From: Thermosporothrix hazakensis
Lineage (GTDB): Bacteria > Chloroflexota > Ktedonobacteria > Ktedonobacterales > Ktedonobacteraceae
Assembly: GCF_003253565.1 (NCBI RefSeq)
Contig: NZ_QKUF01000001.1
Coordinates: 701,867 to 765,866, forward strand
Reading direction: 5' to 3'
DNA length: 64,000 bases
The translations under genes and the position numbers were made by a program. Positions within the stretch are counted from its first letter, which is position 1. Each line of letters begins with the position of its first letter. The notes under the pieces were generated by a model. The model saw only the letters and a list, made by a program, of their open reading frames with translations. It had not been told where the DNA came from and ran no database searches. Of the stretch, positions 52,189-60,905 are shown piece after piece.

Positions 52189-53190
52189 ATGTCTGACAAA
52201 CCAAAGATCCTGGTCACACAAAAGGTTCCTGACGCTGCCTATCCAATCCTTGAATCCTTCGGGATCGTCGAGGCCAACGAAGAGGAGGGGGTCATCTGGT
52301 CGTATGATGAATTACTCCACCGTGCTCCCGGTCATGACTATCTCTTCTGCCTGCTCACAGATACCATCGATGCACGTTTCCTGGAAACCTGTGCAGCCGC
52401 CAATCCGCGCCTCAAGATGATCGCGAATATGGCTGTTGGCTTTAACAATATCGATGTTGCCACCGCGACCCGACTTGGCATCGCGGTCAGTAACACCCCT
52501 GGAGTGTTGACCGACACCACCGCCGACCTTGCATTTGGCTTGCTTCTGGCAACCGCGCGCCGCATCCCCGAGTCTGAACGCTTCTTACGTGCCGGACGCT
52601 TTACCGGTTGGGGACCACTGCTGTTTTGTGGGGCAGAGGTTTACGGCGCGACACTGGGCATTATCGGGGCCGGCAGGATCGGTCAGGCGATGGCCAGGCG
52701 TGCCTCGGGCTTTAACATGCGGGTGCTGTATCACAACCGCTCGCGCCTGTCAGCGGAAGAAGAACAGCGCTATAACCTTACCTTTGTCTCGTTCGAGGAG
52801 CTGCTGAAGGAGTCCGACTTTATCAGCCTGCATTGCCCCTATACGCAAGAAACACATCATCTGATCGGTGAGCGCGAGTTTGCACTGATGAAGCCCGAAG
52901 CCATTCTCATCAATACCGCCAGAGGCGCAATCATCGACGAAAAGGCACTTGTCCGAGCGCTCCAGACAGGCCAAATTGCCAGTGCAGGACTGGACGTATT
53001 TGAAAACGAACCGGCGATTGAACCAGAGCTCTTGCAGATGGAACACGTCGTCCTGGCTCCCCATATTGGTAGCGCCTCCCTGAAAACGCGCTCCCTTATG
53101 GCAACCACAGCCGCAAACAACCTGCTGGCATTTCAGAAAGGGGAGGTACCGCCCAATATCCTGAATCCTGATGTGCTGGATCAACAATAG
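52189..53190 (+). CDS. D-isomer 2-hydroxyacid dehydrogenase (hydroxypyruvate/glyoxylate reductase-like)
   Basis: 333 aa. Seen: ANMAVGFNNIDVATATRLGI (substrate domain), LGIIGAGRIGQAMARRASGF (NAD(P)-binding GxGxxG), the H-N-R after beta-2 (often linked with NADP), NTARGAIIDEKALVRAL (catalytic Arg), FENEPAIEPELL (Glu) and APHIGSAS (His). Length and pattern match GyaR/GhrB-type reductases. The next gene is a serine-glyoxylate-type aminotransferase, so it may reduce hydroxypyruvate to glycerate. ATG 52189 with GGAGG 5 nt upstream. Confidence 0.9.
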   Translation: MSDKPKILVTQKVPDAAYPILESFGIVEANEEEGVIWSYDELLHRAPGHDYLFCLLTDTIDARFLETCAAANPRLKMIANMAVGFNNIDVATATRLGIAVSNTPGVLTDTTADLAFGLLLATARRIPESERFLRAGRFTGWGPLLFCGAEVYGATLGIIGAGRIGQAMARRASGFNMRVLYHNRSRLSAEEEQRYNLTFVSFEELLKESDFISLHCPYTQETHHLIGEREFALMKPEAILINTARGAIIDEKALVRALQTGQIASAGLDVFENEPAIEPELLQMEHVVLAPHIGSASLKTRSLMATTAANNLLAFQKGEVPPNILNPDVLDQQ

Positions 53191-53317
53191 CACAATCATC
53201 AGCTCTTTCGTGATATGCTGACAAATGTATCGAAAATCACAAATCATGCAACGGATGCCACGCTTCAGTGTCGAGGTGTGTTCTTCAGTATGCAAGGAAA
53301 GGTAGGCTCTCATTACA

Positions 53318-54523
53318 ATGACCCAGATAACCCCATCCCGATCGCAAATACCTGAACTCAATCCACCCTATCGCCTCTTGCTCGGCCCTGGCCCCTGCAA
53401 TGTCGATCCACGCGTGTTACGAATCTCCTCTGCGCCCCAGCTCGGGCACCTCGATCCCGAGATGTTCACCATTCTGGAAGAGACAGCCGCCCTGCTACGA
53501 GAGGTGTTCCAGACAAAGAATGACATGACGCTCTGTGTTTCTGGCTCAGGCTTTTCGGGTGCGGAAGCTGTGCTCAGCAATTTACTCGAAGAAGGCGACA
53601 CCCTGATCGCTGGTAGCCTGGGCTTCTTCAGCGGACGCATTGTGGACATCGCCTCACGTGTCGGTGCAACAGTCATCAATCTGGAAACTGAGCCAGGCCA
53701 GCCGCTTGAAGCTGCAACACTTGAAAAGGCGTTTCAGGAGAACCCGGGTGTCAAGCTCTTTGCGACCGCTGTCGCCGAGACCTCGACCGGCTTAAGGCAG
53801 CCACTTGAGGAGCTGGAACGTGTCACGCACGCGCACGGAGCACTCTTTGTGGTTGACGCGGTTTGCGGCCTGGGCGGTATCCCTGTCAAAGTCGATGAAT
53901 GGAAAATTGACGCCTGCTATGCGGGCAGCCAGAAATGTCTGGGGGCGCTCCCCGGCCTTGCACCCGTTACCTTGAACGAACGAGCGCTTGAAACCATCAA
54001 GAAACGCCGCAAGCCAGTTCAAAGCTACTATCTGAATCTGGAAGCCCTGAACCGCTACTGGAACGGAGATCACACCTACCATCACACGATCTGCAGCAAT
54101 CTGGTGTATGGCATGCGCGAAGCCCTCCGCATCACCTGTGAGGAAGGATTGGAAGCCCGTTTTGCTCGACATCAGTTGCATGGAGATGCTCTAAAAGCAG
54201 GAATCAAGGCGCTTGGCCTGCGGATTCTCACCGAGCCCGGCTATGAGTTACCTGTCCTGACGGCTATCCTGCTCCCGAAAGGCGTTGACGAAATGCATAT
54301 CCGCAAAACCCTGCTCTCGCGTTACAACATCGAGATCGGCGGTGGTTTTGGCGCCCTTCAGGGTCGCCTGATCCGCATCGGGCTGATGGGCTACAACGCC
54401 AATAGCCAGAACGTCTATACCGTGCTGGAAGCGCTGGAACATGTGCTCCCTGAGAGCGGTTATCCCGTTACCCGAGGCACTGCAATCCAGGCCGTCGATG
54501 ATTTCTACGCGTCTCAGCACTAA
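53318..54523 (+). CDS. class V aminotransferase (serine-glyoxylate / alanine-glyoxylate type)
   Basis: 401-aa PLP enzyme. Seen: LLLGPGPCNVDPRVL at the N-terminus, SGSGFSGAEAVLSNLL, FVVDAVCGLGGIPVKV and the PLP lysine in AGSQKCLGALPGLAPV (K206). Family members transfer the amino group of serine or alanine to glyoxylate. With the preceding dehydrogenase it forms a serine to hydroxypyruvate to glycerate route. It lies 127 bp downstream of that gene. Substrate is inferred from context. Confidence 0.88.
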   Translation: MTQITPSRSQIPELNPPYRLLLGPGPCNVDPRVLRISSAPQLGHLDPEMFTILEETAALLREVFQTKNDMTLCVSGSGFSGAEAVLSNLLEEGDTLIAGSLGFFSGRIVDIASRVGATVINLETEPGQPLEAATLEKAFQENPGVKLFATAVAETSTGLRQPLEELERVTHAHGALFVVDAVCGLGGIPVKVDEWKIDACYAGSQKCLGALPGLAPVTLNERALETIKKRRKPVQSYYLNLEALNRYWNGDHTYHHTICSNLVYGMREALRITCEEGLEARFARHQLHGDALKAGIKALGLRILTEPGYELPVLTAILLPKGVDEMHIRKTLLSRYNIEIGGGFGALQGRLIRIGLMGYNANSQNVYTVLEALEHVLPESGYPVTRGTAIQAVDDFYASQH

Positions 54524-54529
54524 GACAGA

Positions 54530-54582
54530 AAAAAGAGAGCAGACAGTATCCCTCGAACAGGATTTGTCTGCTCTCTCTTCTA
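54530..54582. terminator. bidirectional terminator between convergent genes
   Basis: AGAGAGCAGACA (54534-54545) pairs perfectly with TGTCTGCTCTCT (54565-54576), flanked by AAAAAA on the left and CTTCTAG on the right. A 12-bp stem with long loop. Confidence 0.8.
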
Positions 54583-54588
54583 GTTGCC

Positions 54589-55212
54589 CTAGCGGGGCAT
54601 CGCCACCTTGCGCTCATCGCCAAGCACAATGCGATGCTCTTCCAGCTTGTCAGCAAACGATGTTCTGATACGGTTCAGGATCTCTTCGGGCGACAGCGTA
54701 ACGCCGCCAGAATCTAGAATACAGAAAGGTGAACCGACCATATTATTCATAAAGCCGCGCACCTTGCGTGTTACCAGACTCCCACGTTGAAGGAACGTCT
54801 CCTTGTTTCTGGGAAGCACACAGAGCACTTTCTGTGCCTTGCCCTGCTGTAAAGCCGAGATATCAGCAAGATAGAGGCCGACTATCTCGTTCCACGGCAG
54901 AAAGCCACCAAGCTCTATCGGCCCAAGCGCAGGGAGATTGTACCGGATACCCTCCTCATCCACGACTACCAGAGGTTTTGTACTCAACATATGAAACAGG
55001 GCCGGCACATTGCCCAGACCCCAGACCATCAGGAGACCCCGCGATGTTGAGGAGATTGTTTTGATCAGGAAGTTCGCGCCTTTCCGTGTTGCCAGAAACG
55101 CCAGTCCGGCTCCGGTAGCCAGATTGCGCACATTCGACTTAACCCAACGCCCTCTATCGGTATACGCAACGATACTGCGTCCTTTTGCTTCGTTCCCTGT
55201 CTGTTCACTCAT
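54589..55212 (-). CDS. STM3941-like protein of unknown function
   Basis: 207 aa. A polar start (SEQTGNEAKGRSIVAYTDRG), a hydrophobic segment (GAGLAFLATRKGANFLIK then SRGLLMVWGLGNVPALF), and VVVDEEGIRYNLPALG followed by GGFLPWNEIVGLYL, the STM3941 family pattern. Function not known. ATG 55212 is preferred: AAGGAG lies 9 nt upstream, whereas the longer frame to 55305 has none. Confidence 0.6.
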   Translation of the reverse strand: MSEQTGNEAKGRSIVAYTDRGRWVKSNVRNLATGAGLAFLATRKGANFLIKTISSTSRGLLMVWGLGNVPALFHMLSTKPLVVVDEEGIRYNLPALGPIELGGFLPWNEIVGLYLADISALQQGKAQKVLCVLPRNKETFLQRGSLVTRKVRGFMNNMVGSPFCILDSGGVTLSPEEILNRIRTSFADKLEEHRIVLGDERKVAMPR

Positions 55213-55313
55213 ATAATTATGCTCCTTCCGCTCATAGATTGCGCTCCTTCCGTTGATCGCTACTTCATTTACGGATAAGGAAGAAAAAAGGTTCGTTTTT
55301 TCCATATTTCCAC

Positions 55314-55342
55314 TTTACGAAATAGAACATCTCTTCTATAAT
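55314..55342 (+). promoter_or_regulatory. promoter TTTACG-17-TATAAT
   Basis: -35 TTTACG at 55314-55319, 17-bp spacer, perfect -10 TATAAT at 55337-55342, RNA start near 55349, 25 nt before the next start codon. Confidence 0.75.
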
Positions 55343-55373
55343 AGAAAAATAGCAAAAGAAAGGAAAGCAGGCA

Positions 55374-55748
55374 ATGCATTCATCTCATGACCTGATAGAG
55401 CGCTTCTGGCAGACTATGAGCGAGAGACGCTTCGAGGATCTGGCAGTATTTCTTCATGATGACTTCACCTGTGAGTGGCCGCAAACGAGGGAGCGGATTC
55501 GCGGCAAGGAAAATTACATTGCCGTGAATGCAAATTACCCCGGAGAATGGACCATCACCATTCACCGTATTCTGGCAAGCGAGAACGAAGCGGTGACCCT
55601 CTGCACAATGGCCTTTCAGGGACAACAGGAAACCGCGATCTCTTTTTTTGAGCTACGGGATAGTCTGATTGTCAAAGAGGTTGATTACTGGCCTGAACCG
55701 TATACTGCTCCGGATTGGCGAGCACAATGGGTCGAAATAATGAAGTAA
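55374..55748 (+). CDS. SnoaL-like (NTF2-fold) protein
   Basis: 124-aa SnoaL-type alpha+beta barrel. Seen: LIERFWQTMSERRFEDLAVF at the N-terminus, FTCEWPQTRERIRGKENYIA, and ISFFELRDSLIVKEVDYW at the C-terminal end, typical of SnoaL-like ketosteroid-isomerase-fold proteins. Substrate cannot be inferred. AAAGGAAAGC lies upstream of the ATG. Confidence 0.8.
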   Translation: MHSSHDLIERFWQTMSERRFEDLAVFLHDDFTCEWPQTRERIRGKENYIAVNANYPGEWTITIHRILASENEAVTLCTMAFQGQQETAISFFELRDSLIVKEVDYWPEPYTAPDWRAQWVEIMK

Positions 55749-55763
55749 CTGGGTGAAAAAAAG

Positions 55764-55796
55764 AAACCTCTCTGTGTGAGATGAGAGAGGTTTTTC
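55764..55796 (+). terminator. terminator after the SnoaL-like gene
   Basis: AAACCTCTCT (55764-55773) pairs with AGAGAGGTTT (55784-55793), loop GTGTGAGATG, followed by TTC; the next base pairs run into the tRNA-Trp 3' end on the other strand. Confidence 0.8.
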
Positions 55797-55872
55797 TGGC
55801 AGGGGAGACAAGACTCGAACTCGCAACCGCCCGATTTGGAGTCGGGTGCTCTACCAATTGAGCTACTCCCCT
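55797..55872 (-). tRNA. tRNA-Trp (anticodon CCA)
   Basis: 76 nt on the - strand. Acceptor stem AGGGGAG with CTCCCCT, discriminator G and encoded CCA; D-arm GCTC-AATTGGTA-GAGC; anticodon stem CCCGA/TCGGG with loop CTCCAAA (anticodon CCA); T-arm loop TTCGAGT. Fits tRNA-Trp in all arms. Confidence 0.95.
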
Positions 55873-55881
55873 AAGGGAACT

Positions 55882-55910
55882 AAAGAGCACATATTGAATA
55901 TGCGCTCTTT
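55882..55910 (-). terminator. hairpin between the two tRNA genes
   Basis: AAAGAGC/GCTCTTT pair flanking an ACATATTGAATATGC region, between tRNA-Ser and tRNA-Trp. It may be a processing or termination element. Confidence 0.4.
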
Positions 55911-55911
55911 C

Positions 55912-56002
55912 TGGCGGAGAGGGAGAGATTCGAACTCTCGGAGGGGGAATACCCCTCAGCGGTTTAGCAAACCGCCGCACTAGGCCACTATGCGACCTCT
56001 CC
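55912..56002 (-). tRNA. tRNA-Ser (anticodon GCT)
   Basis: 91 nt on the - strand. Acceptor stem GGAGAGG with CCTCTCC, discriminator G and encoded CCA; anticodon stem GCGGT/ACCGC with loop TTGCTAA (anticodon GCT); long variable arm (GAGGGGTATTCCCCCTC) typical of a class II tRNA; T-loop TTCGAAT. Fits tRNA-Ser. Confidence 0.95.
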
Positions 56003-56031
56003 GTACGTCAGGCTCATCACCTTTCTCCAAC

Positions 56032-56060
56032 ATATTAGCAGGTTCTTTAAAGCTTGTCAA
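56032..56060 (-). promoter_or_regulatory. tRNA promoter TTGACA-17-TAATAT
   Basis: On the - strand: TTGACA (complement of 56055-56060), 17-bp spacer, TAATAT (complement of 56032-56037). RNA start near 56025, just before tRNA-Ser, so it serves the tRNA-Ser/tRNA-Trp pair. Confidence 0.8.
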
Positions 56061-56157
56061 TAGCTTTGTCTGGGAATTTTTCAGACTTTTCGCAGCGCTC
56101 ACCTGCAAGAGAAGGGATTCACCCGGAGCGATCTTATTGTACCATGCCCCGTCAAGC

Positions 56158-56640
56158 TTACCGCTGGTATGTCCAGCTCAGGCACTCACCATTGCGGAAA
56201 AGCATATGACCATGAAAAGGACGCTCATCCTGATCGAACACCATCGGCAAAAAATATCTGTCGCTTGGCCACATAGGAAGCGCAGCCAGAGAATCCAGCG
56301 GAACCCATACTAGCGAGCCTTCAGCGTTCCCAGAATGCTGCTCGCCATGCCAGCGATCGATACGGAAAATGAAGCCGAACCAGTCCTGCCCCTGTTTACC
56401 GAAGCCCTGCCACATAATCGACCCCCGCAGGGTCATCTGATCCACTTCCAGACCAGACTCTTCACGAATTTCCCGCTTCATGCAGGTTGCCACATCCTCT
56501 CCGACCTCAAGCCGTCCACCCAGGCCATTATATTTCCCATAATGGAGATCATCAGGCCGTTTGTTCCGGTGGATCATCAAAACCTGCTTGCCATCAGGAG
56601 ACAGAATATACCCGAGCGTAGCCAGAACCGGTGTCACCAT
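56158..56640 (-). CDS. Nudix hydrolase (MutT/8-oxo-dGTPase type)
   Basis: 160 aa. Seen: ATLGYILSPDGKQVLMIHRNKRPDD, then GLGGRLEVGEDV and MKREIREESGLEV, a full Nudix box (GX5EX7REUXEEXGU). The LHYGKYNGLGGRLE context resembles 8-oxo-dGTP diphosphatases (MutT/NUDT1-like), but substrate is not fixed by sequence. It is cytosolic. It precedes the tRNA region on the same strand. Confidence 0.85.
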   Translation of the reverse strand: MVTPVLATLGYILSPDGKQVLMIHRNKRPDDLHYGKYNGLGGRLEVGEDVATCMKREIREESGLEVDQMTLRGSIMWQGFGKQGQDWFGFIFRIDRWHGEQHSGNAEGSLVWVPLDSLAALPMWPSDRYFLPMVFDQDERPFHGHMLFRNGECLSWTYQR

Positions 56641-56734
56641 GACCCGAGTTACCCCTCTTTCTACTTGAGATTGACCGTCACATACAGACGCCCGAAGAGC
56701 AGTATAGCAAAAAGCACATGTTCCCTACAAGCGT

Positions 56735-57088
56735 TCACCCGACCTTCAGCCGACTCACGGTGCTGTCTTGAAACATATTGACATATTTCAGAAACAAGGA
56801 GAGACGAAACGGCAACTTGCGGAGAGCCGGAACCCCATATTCCTGAGCCATAATAATGTTCCAATCGTAAAAGGTCAGAATTACGACCGGAACTCGATAA
56901 TACTCGATACAGTGTAAGACCACCTGAAAATGCTGCCCGTATTCTCCCGGCTCGATAATGACAAGATCGCACGTAAGGAACTGATCTGGGATACACGCAT
57001 ATATATCAACCCGGTGTCCTTCCAGTTCTAATGCATAGCGCAACATGTCCTGTATGGACAATTCGTTCTCGATGACAGCGATACGCAT
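56735..57088 (-). CDS. degenerate receiver-domain (pseudo-response-regulator) protein
   Basis: 117-aa single CheY-like domain. Seen: acidic pair E7 and E9 (IENELS), a hydrophobic strand DLVIIEPGEYG where the phosphoacceptor Asp is replaced by E46, T72 (VVILTFYD) and K91 (RKLPF). Glu at this position cannot be phosphorylated but may mimic phosphoaspartate. There is no output domain. Start ATG 57088, 10 nt after GGAGGGCGG; the frame continues to 57169 without a ribosome site. No histidine kinase lies nearby. Confidence 0.75.
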   Translation of the reverse strand: MRIAVIENELSIQDMLRYALELEGHRVDIYACIPDQFLTCDLVIIEPGEYGQHFQVVLHCIEYYRVPVVILTFYDWNIIMAQEYGVPALRKLPFRLSLFLKYVNMFQDSTVSRLKVG

Positions 57089-57302
57089 AGTGTCCGCCCT
57101 CCTCGGCTTCAAGCGATACATAGCAGATTTCCATTCGTTATTAGAAACTATAACACACTTATGGTCCAAATCCTATTAAAATGATATTAGAGTATCTTCT
57201 ATGTCACATATCTGATAAACAACTGAGAAATGAAAGAGTGACATTTGTGAACTTTTGTTTGTACATTGTAGTAAGAAGCCAACAGAGACATCCTCGCTCC
57301 CC

Positions 57303-57337
57303 AAAAGAAAAAGCGAGGCCAGAGCGACCCCGCTTCT
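57303..57337 (-). terminator. terminator of the menaquinone operon
   Basis: On the - strand GCGGGG (complement of 57328-57333) can pair with CCTCGC (complement of 57313-57318, one G-U), followed by TTTTTCTTTT. It lies 13-47 bp downstream of the menE stop. Confidence 0.7.
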
Positions 57338-57349
57338 CCTGATAGCCTT

Positions 57350-58891
57350 TCAGGCTTCAGGAAGCAACAGCTTCAAATCGCGGCGCACCAACTTGCCAGA
57401 AGCGGTACGCGGCAACTGAGAGACAAAGTAAATAGCCTTCGGCACCTTATAGCGAGCAAGCCTCTGTTCAGCATAGCGTTGAAGCTCACTTTCTGAGAGC
57501 TGAGCCCCGGGATGCAGGCAAACACAGGCCACAGGTACCTGTCCCCACTGGACATGTTCTCGGCCACAGACTCCCACCTCTGCCACGGCGGGATGAGACA
57601 GCAGAGCCGCTTCTACCTCGGCTGGATAGACATTTTCCCCACCAGAAACGATAAGATCTGTACGCCGATCAAGCACATAAAGATAGCCTTCGGCATCCAC
57701 ATATCCAATATCTCCGGTCGAGAACCAGCCGTCAAAAAACGCCTCACTGGTCGCGTCAGGGCGATGATCATAGCCGGGGGTGATTGTTGGCCCTTTCAGG
57801 TAGATAGTTCCCGGCTCTCCGGGCTTTGCTTCCACTCCATCGTTCAAAATGCGCAACTGCACAGGCAACAGAGGTTTACCAGCGGACCCGAGCTTGCGCA
57901 AGGCATCCTCGGGGGCCAGCGTTGCCGCCTGAGAACAGGCTTCGGTCAGGCCATACGTCTGCACCACGGGCACATTGCGTGCCGCACACGCTTGCAGCAA
58001 AGGTAAAGGTGCAGGACCTCCGCCGAGTAGCGCACAACGAAACGTCTCAGGATAGCGCTGTCCCTCATCTAACGCGTTCAGCATGCGCTGAAGCATGACC
58101 GCCACCACCGAGATAATCGTCACACCATCCTCGCAAATAGCCCGATTGACAGCCTGAGCGTCAAACTTTTCCATCACATAAATCCTGATACCATAGATCA
58201 CACTGCGCATCAGGATCGAAAGGCCACCAATATGAAACAATGGCATGCAGGCAAGCCAGCAATCACGCGCATGCAGCCCCATATTCAACGCCGAGCCAAC
58301 AGCATTCCACCATTGCATAGCATAGGTAATCAGAACACCCTTTGGATGTCCGGTAGTACCTGATGTGTACATAATAGCCTGTGTTGCGTTTAACGAGATC
58401 TCTTCGCTTAGCGGGACATCCTGCTCGGTCGCCGCCTCAAGCCATACGGCATAGCGCTCGTCCTCGCTCCCGGTCAGCAGCGCGTGCTGCTTTAATCCCG
58501 GCACCATCTCGGCAATGGTCGCGACCGTCGTTGCGAACCGCGGCTCATACAGCAGCAGATCAGCTCGAACATCCTGTAACTGCCAGCACAGTTCTTGAAC
58601 CGACAAACGAATATTCAGCGGGACAAGAATAGCCTTCAAGCGTGTCAGGGCATAGACACAGATCACCAGCGCCGGGCCATTCATTGCCATACACGCGACA
58701 CGACTCCCCTCCTGCACACCAGCCCCGGCAAGCTGCCGCGCCAGCCGTTCTACCTGCGCATTCAGCTCAGCAAAGCTCCAATGAACAGAACCATAGGTGA
58801 GAGCACAACGCGTGGGGTAATTCTCGGCACAGCGTTTGAGCCAATTGGGCAACACAGTTGTTGTTGTCATGGAAGGAGTTTCTACCTTCAC
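57350..58891 (-). CDS. menE: O-succinylbenzoate-CoA ligase
   Basis: AMP-forming acyl-CoA synthetase that activates o-succinylbenzoate with CoA and ATP in menaquinone synthesis. Seen: the P-loop-like MYTSGTTGHPKG near 178-190, GGGPAPLPLL, YGLTEACSQ, FSTGDIGYVDAEGYL and the catalytic C-terminal GKLVRRDLKLL. 513 aa. The GTG start overlaps the menC stop by four bases (GTGA), which argues for it over the ATG seven codons in. Last gene of the operon, before a terminator. Confidence 0.92.
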   Translation of the reverse strand: MKVETPSMTTTTVLPNWLKRCAENYPTRCALTYGSVHWSFAELNAQVERLARQLAGAGVQEGSRVACMAMNGPALVICVYALTRLKAILVPLNIRLSVQELCWQLQDVRADLLLYEPRFATTVATIAEMVPGLKQHALLTGSEDERYAVWLEAATEQDVPLSEEISLNATQAIMYTSGTTGHPKGVLITYAMQWWNAVGSALNMGLHARDCWLACMPLFHIGGLSILMRSVIYGIRIYVMEKFDAQAVNRAICEDGVTIISVVAVMLQRMLNALDEGQRYPETFRCALLGGGPAPLPLLQACAARNVPVVQTYGLTEACSQAATLAPEDALRKLGSAGKPLLPVQLRILNDGVEAKPGEPGTIYLKGPTITPGYDHRPDATSEAFFDGWFSTGDIGYVDAEGYLYVLDRRTDLIVSGGENVYPAEVEAALLSHPAVAEVGVCGREHVQWGQVPVACVCLHPGAQLSESELQRYAEQRLARYKVPKAIYFVSQLPRTASGKLVRRDLKLLLPEA

Positions 58892-60015
58892 TCTCCCCTC
58901 ACCTCTTTCACTGCATATTTTTTCAAAGCATCTTGATCAAGAGACATTCCCAGACCAGGACCAGCAGGTACTGTCATAGATCCCTGCTCGACCGGCAGGG
59001 CTTCCAATAGCAGGTCATCAGCCAACAGATCCAGCGTCGCCAGCCCACAAGGCAGTGTCACTTCGGGCGAGGCCGCAGCAAGATGCAGGGTTGCGACAAC
59101 TCCGATTCCACTTTCCATCGCATCCGTTACCACACACTGAACATTATGGCGCGTTGCCTCATGAATAATCTGGCGCGACATATAGAGACCCCCTGTCATC
59201 TGCGGCTTGATAATCAAAATATCAGCCGCCTCCCAGGCCACAATACGTCGGGCATTCTCAAGGTTATAGACGGCCTCATCAGCAGCAACGGGAATCGCCA
59301 CCTCCTGACGCAAGCGATACATGCTGTCCAGATCATAGGCTCTGAATGGCTGCTCTACATACTGAATATCGTACGAGGCGCAAGCATTCAACACCCTGAC
59401 AGCACGCTCAAAATCCCAGTGCTCATTGGCATCAAGACGTAACCCCACATCTGATCCAACGGCCTGCCGAACCGCCGCGATGCGAGCAATTTCATCTTCT
59501 TCGCTCAATCCATTCGCCACCTTGAGCTTCAGACACCGAAACCCACGTTGGACCGCCATTCGAGCGGCCTGCACTGTCTCATCAATGCCACTCGCCCCGA
59601 TAACTGCATTGACAGGAATGGCACTCTTTCCTTTCCCGGAATCGTGCAAGAGCTGGCTATACAGCGGAACGCCGCGCATCTTACTGACCAGATCGAGCAG
59701 GGCCACCTCCAGACCAAACACCGTGGCAGAAGGCAACTTGACGGAATCGAGCAGGTTATAGAGCGTCGAAAGGGCGGAGAGAGGCTCACGTCCTTGAAGT
59801 TGTGTCAGCAATGGAGTCAGCGACTGCAAGACAGAAGCGAGCGTTTCAGCATGAAAATCTGCGAGAGGGGCAGCATCGCCATAGCCAATGTGCCCACTCG
59901 CAGAACGTACCCCAAGAATTGCACCGCTGCGCACAGCTAGCTTTCCATGAGCAGTTGAAACACCCGTGCGTAGCGGTATCCGGTACGGATGACAGAGAAT
60001 ATCAACAATACTCAT
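58888..60015 (-). CDS. menC: o-succinylbenzoate synthase (enolase superfamily)
   Basis: Dehydrates SHCHC to o-succinylbenzoate. Enolase-superfamily protein, 375 aa. Seen: FRCLKLKVANG (Lys of the KxK motif), RLDANEHWDFE (metal Asp), VEQPF, and DEAVYNLENA (metal Asp/Glu) and IIKPQMTGG (Lys). Activity as OSB synthase rather than dipeptide epimerase is inferred from its place between menB and menE. It starts 8 bp after menB. Confidence 0.88.
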   Translation of the reverse strand: MSIVDILCHPYRIPLRTGVSTAHGKLAVRSGAILGVRSASGHIGYGDAAPLADFHAETLASVLQSLTPLLTQLQGREPLSALSTLYNLLDSVKLPSATVFGLEVALLDLVSKMRGVPLYSQLLHDSGKGKSAIPVNAVIGASGIDETVQAARMAVQRGFRCLKLKVANGLSEEDEIARIAAVRQAVGSDVGLRLDANEHWDFERAVRVLNACASYDIQYVEQPFRAYDLDSMYRLRQEVAIPVAADEAVYNLENARRIVAWEAADILIIKPQMTGGLYMSRQIIHEATRHNVQCVVTDAMESGIGVVATLHLAAASPEVTLPCGLATLDLLADDLLLEALPVEQGSMTVPAGPGLGMSLDQDALKKYAVKEVRGE

Positions 60016-60023
60016 GGGTTACC

Positions 60024-60842
60024 TTATGGCAGGCGTGGGAACTTCGAGAAGTCGGGCTTGCGCTTCTCAAGGAATGCGTTTTTGCCTTCCTTGCCTTCCT
60101 CAGTCATATAGTAGAGCATGGTCGCGTCACCGGCCAGATCCTGAATACCAGCCAGACCATCGGTATCAGCATTGAAGGCAGCCTTAAGGAAGCGAATCGC
60201 AATGGGGCTCTTCGCCAGAATCTCTTTCGCCCATTTCACGGTCTCTTCTTCCAGTTGCTCCAGAGGCACAACTGCATTGACGAGACCCATGTCCAGCGCT
60301 TCCTGAGCGCTATACTGGCGGCACAAATACCAGATCTCGCGGGCCTTCTTATGGCCGACGATGCGGGCCAGATAGGTAGCTCCCCAACCGGCGTCAAAGC
60401 TGCCGACTTTCGGGCCTGTCTGACCAAAACGAGCATTGTCAGCAGCAATGGTCAAGTCACAGAGAACATGCAGCACATGTCCGCCACCAATCGCGTAACC
60501 TGCAACCATTGCGATAACGGGCTTGGGAAGATATTTAATGACACGCTGCAAATCAAGCGCATTGAGGCGGGGCACGCCGTCACCTCCAACATATCCCCCC
60601 TCGCCGCGTACACGCTGATCGCCACCGGAGCAGAAGGCACGACCGCCAGCACCGGTCAGAATCACAACGCCGATCTCCTGATCCTCACGACAGCGATTAA
60701 AAGCATCGATCATTTCAGACAGCGTTTCTGGACGGAAGGCGTTGTGCACCTCAGGACGATTGATGGTGATCTTCCCAATGCCCTCAGCCTTCTCGAAAAT
60801 AATGTCCTGATAATCACATACTTTCTGCCATTCGACAGCCAT
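60024..60842 (-). CDS. menB: 1,4-dihydroxy-2-naphthoyl-CoA synthase
   Basis: Crotonase-fold enzyme that cyclises OSB-CoA to DHNA-CoA. Seen: [40 protein letters not shown], and [20 protein letters not shown] with the GSFDAG signature of MenB. 272 aa. GGAGATG stands before the ATG. The disordered flank typical of MenB (RGEGGYVGG) is present. It is 63 bp downstream of menH. Confidence 0.95.
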   Translation of the reverse strand: MAVEWQKVCDYQDIIFEKAEGIGKITINRPEVHNAFRPETLSEMIDAFNRCREDQEIGVVILTGAGGRAFCSGGDQRVRGEGGYVGGDGVPRLNALDLQRVIKYLPKPVIAMVAGYAIGGGHVLHVLCDLTIAADNARFGQTGPKVGSFDAGWGATYLARIVGHKKAREIWYLCRQYSAQEALDMGLVNAVVPLEQLEEETVKWAKEILAKSPIAIRFLKAAFNADTDGLAGIQDLAGDATMLYYMTEEGKEGKNAFLEKRKPDFSKFPRLP

Positions 60843-60905
60843 AATACTTCATCTCCTGACTAAACTAGGAATTTCCAGGGTAGCAGGGGAAACTGCCCCC
60901 CTTCT

